64,000 nt of DNA from Amorphochlora amoebiformis. Taxonomy: Eukaryota; Cercozoa; Chlorarachniophyceae. The translations under genes were made by a program, and so were the position numbers. Positions 61,947-64,000 of this stretch are shown piece by piece. Position 1 is the first letter of the stretch. Every line of letters begins with the position of its first letter. The stretch covers positions 62,001 to 126,000 of the forward strand of contig BAAHQB010000239.1 of NCBI GenBank assembly GCA_054601695.1. Reading direction: 5' to 3'. The notes under the pieces were generated by a model. That model did no database searches, was not told the DNA's origin, and was given only the letters and a program-made list of their open reading frames with translations.

Positions 61947-62546
61947 TTAATATTCGAAGCCGTTGAGGAAGGCTCGGTGACACGCGTTGAATCCCTCACG
62001 CAAAGGGCCAGAGCCACACCGGGGTTCCACATCGACCAGTTTCAAGACAAAAACGGTCTCACGAACACAGATGGACACACAAAACCCCGTGGTGATGTGA
62101 GTTGATTTAGTTTCTTATAGGCAGGAAGCTTCTCCACATCGCATGTGAGTATGGCAAATTGGATGTCACCCGACGGCTGGTCGAGTTAAAGGCTAGCTTG
62201 GAACCTCGGGATCAACAAGGTACTTTCGCCTCGAAGCAGATCCGATTATCATATGAACTTAATCTTCTTGTGACTTCAAACGTGTTATCCACAGGAGAAA
62301 CACCGCTGCACATCGTGTGTTCGAATGGGCAGCATCCCATAGCTAAACTGCTCATCGACTCAAAAGTTGACGTTAACGCTGCTAGTATATATGGTAACTT
62401 GTAAACCCCCAAGCATTACTTTATTTCACTGGGTAGCACTCTTATTTAAAATTCGAGTGTGTTACCTTAATCTATGTAGTTTACTCTTATTTACATAACA
62501 CAGATATATCAAAATATCTTATACATATATATATATATATATAAAT

Positions 62547-62582
<36 letters not shown>

Positions 62583-63056
62583 GTATAACTATATATATAT
62601 ATATTTGTATAATAATATATATATATATATATATATATCTAAATATATATTTATGTATTTATATGTATATATATATATATTTATATATGTATATATATAT
62701 ATTTATATATGTATATATATATATATGTATATAATATATATAATATATATATATATATGTTACGAATAATTCTTCTACAGCCATATCACGCAAACGAAAC
62801 AAATCGAAACAAATCGAAACAAATTGAAACACTCTTAGGAATCTCCTAAAACACACCAAACTTTGTTTCAAAATATCTTTCGAGCGTGATATGCTGTCGC
62901 ATTTGTTTCAGTACATCAAGTTATTTTCTAGTTTCTAGGACTTTATTCGAGACGCAAAAATGTTTAGGTGATATAAGAATTACCCAAGGTTTTTTCAGGC
63001 ATGCCTTGGGTCTGAATTTTATTACTTATACATACAAGTATATATGTATATATATT

Positions 63057-63124
<68 letters not shown>

Positions 63125-63156
63125 TATAAATGTATACACAAACACACACACACACA

Positions 63157-63195
<39 letters not shown>

Positions 63196-63225
63196 CACAT
63201 GTAGCATATATCCATATATATATAC

Positions 63226-63270
<45 letters not shown>

Positions 63271-63305
63271 GTATATACTATAAATGTATACATAAATACA
63301 CACAC

Positions 63306-63347
<42 letters not shown>

Positions 63348-64000
63348 GCATATATCCATATATATACACAAACACACATGCATACACACATATGCATACA
63401 TACACACATGCATAACATACACACACATACATACATATATATATATATTATATACATATATATGTATACATAATGCACACACACATATATATACATATTT
63501 ATATATACACACACACACATATATACATATATATATATACATAATATATACATATATATATACATAATATATATATATATGTATATATATATGTATATAT
63601 ATAATATAATTGTGTATGTTTCTTATATGTCTATCATATCACAAGTATCATAAGAGTATTTCCTTTGACTATATCGCTGTTCTCCGTAGACCCTGAGCCA
63701 CATCCGATTATCAAAGGAAACTAAACTTGTGAGTACTAACGTGTTATCCACAGGCCAAACACCTCTGCACAACGCATGTTCGAGTGCGAAGCTTCCAATG
63801 GCGAAACTGCTACTCGACTCCAAGGCTGATGTGAATTCTCGTGATTATCGATGGGGTAACATGTAAACCCTTATGGCAGCATTACTTTATTTCGCTGGGT
63901 GATACCCTCGTTTGAAAAGGCGAGTGTGTTGCCTTAATGTATGTAGTGCAGTTCGATTTAAATATTCTCAGGGGTATACGTAAATATTTATATGTATATA
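61947..64000 (+). CDS. Ankyrin-repeat protein gene, runs off the window
   Basis: Exons: 61947-62092 ([20 protein letters not shown] and on), 62125-62219 ([20 protein letters not shown] and on), 62295-62393 ([20 protein letters not shown] and on) and 63754-63855 ([20 protein letters not shown] and on). Phases agree. The last two exons are 99 and 102 nt, phase 1 to 1, each one 33-34-residue repeat with the TPLH and G/K-LLID-K-DVN pattern. The first intron is only 32 nt (62,093-62,124) and the second 75 nt, while the third is 1.36 kb of AT repeat. The start codon and 3' part are not defined. Ankyrin repeats bind proteins; the partner is unknown. A broken paralogue lies inverted at 38.2-39.3 kb. 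Confidence 0.78.
62220..63945 (+). repeat. Duplicated ankyrin exon module with its introns
   Basis: Both the intron tail before the exon (aacgtgttatccacag) and about 90 bp of intron after it (GTAAC(T/A)TGTAAACCC ... GCATTACTTTATTTC ... GTGTGTT(A/G)CCTTAAT) are shared by the exons at 62,295 and 63,754. The unit exon plus flanking introns was duplicated, after which AT repeat expanded between the copies. Confidence 0.88.
62777..62897. repeat. Imperfect inverted repeat
   Basis: ACAGCCATATCACGC (62,777-62,791) faces GCGTGATATGCTGT (62,884-62,897), with one unpaired base. The segment between carries GAAACAAATC units and a GTTTCAAAA complement. It may be a small hairpin element in the ankyrin gene intron. 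Confidence 0.6.

Overview
This window is nuclear DNA of a eukaryote. The genes are split by GT-AG spliceosomal introns and the proteins are eukaryote-specific. Interstitial TTAGGG-type telomere repeats and long (AT)n microsatellites fill most of the remaining space. The lineage cannot be fixed from the sequence; a unicellular eukaryote (protist or alga) with vertebrate-type TTAGGG repeats is likely. Almost every long open frame here is a low-complexity translation of (AT)n, (CT)n, (CG)n or TTAGGG. I reconstructed the real genes by joining small exons whose reading phases agree and whose products match known families.

Layout: 1-640 is a CTAG-rich flank. 2,141-26,677 (minus strand) is a complete gene for a DNAJC21/JJJ1-type J-domain zinc-finger protein: 29 phase-compatible exons, 597 codons, spread over 24.5 kb. 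A 170-bp bidirectional promoter with a perfect 12-bp palindrome (26,678-26,847) separates it from a plus-strand gene for a 400-residue coiled-coil protein (26,848-34,812, 8 exons). A CTAG-rich spacer follows (34,813-36,530), then a broken ankyrin-repeat gene on the minus strand (about 38.2-39.3 kb). 41,356-56,779 (plus) is a complete 17-exon, 373-codon gene for a CDK10-type protein kinase, followed by another CTAG-rich flank. The right part holds relatives of the sequences left of CDK10 in mirrored orientation, ending in a plus-strand ankyrin-repeat gene that runs off the window.

The most unusual property is how the introns are built. They are almost pure simple repeat: (AT)n, CCCTAA/TTAGGG variants, (CT)n, and nearly 600 bp of (CG)n. 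Many contain one to ten extra copies of the neighbouring exon edge. Copies of a 3' exon edge with its donor lie downstream of the true exon. Copies of a 5' exon edge with its acceptor lie upstream. Some copies are inverted and form hairpins with the exon or with each other. I call these splice-edge echoes.

The two well-identified genes have housekeeping roles: DNAJC21 in cytosolic 60S ribosome maturation, and CDK10 as a cyclin-dependent kinase of cell-cycle and ciliary control. They are neighbours, not an operon; there is no sign of joint function.
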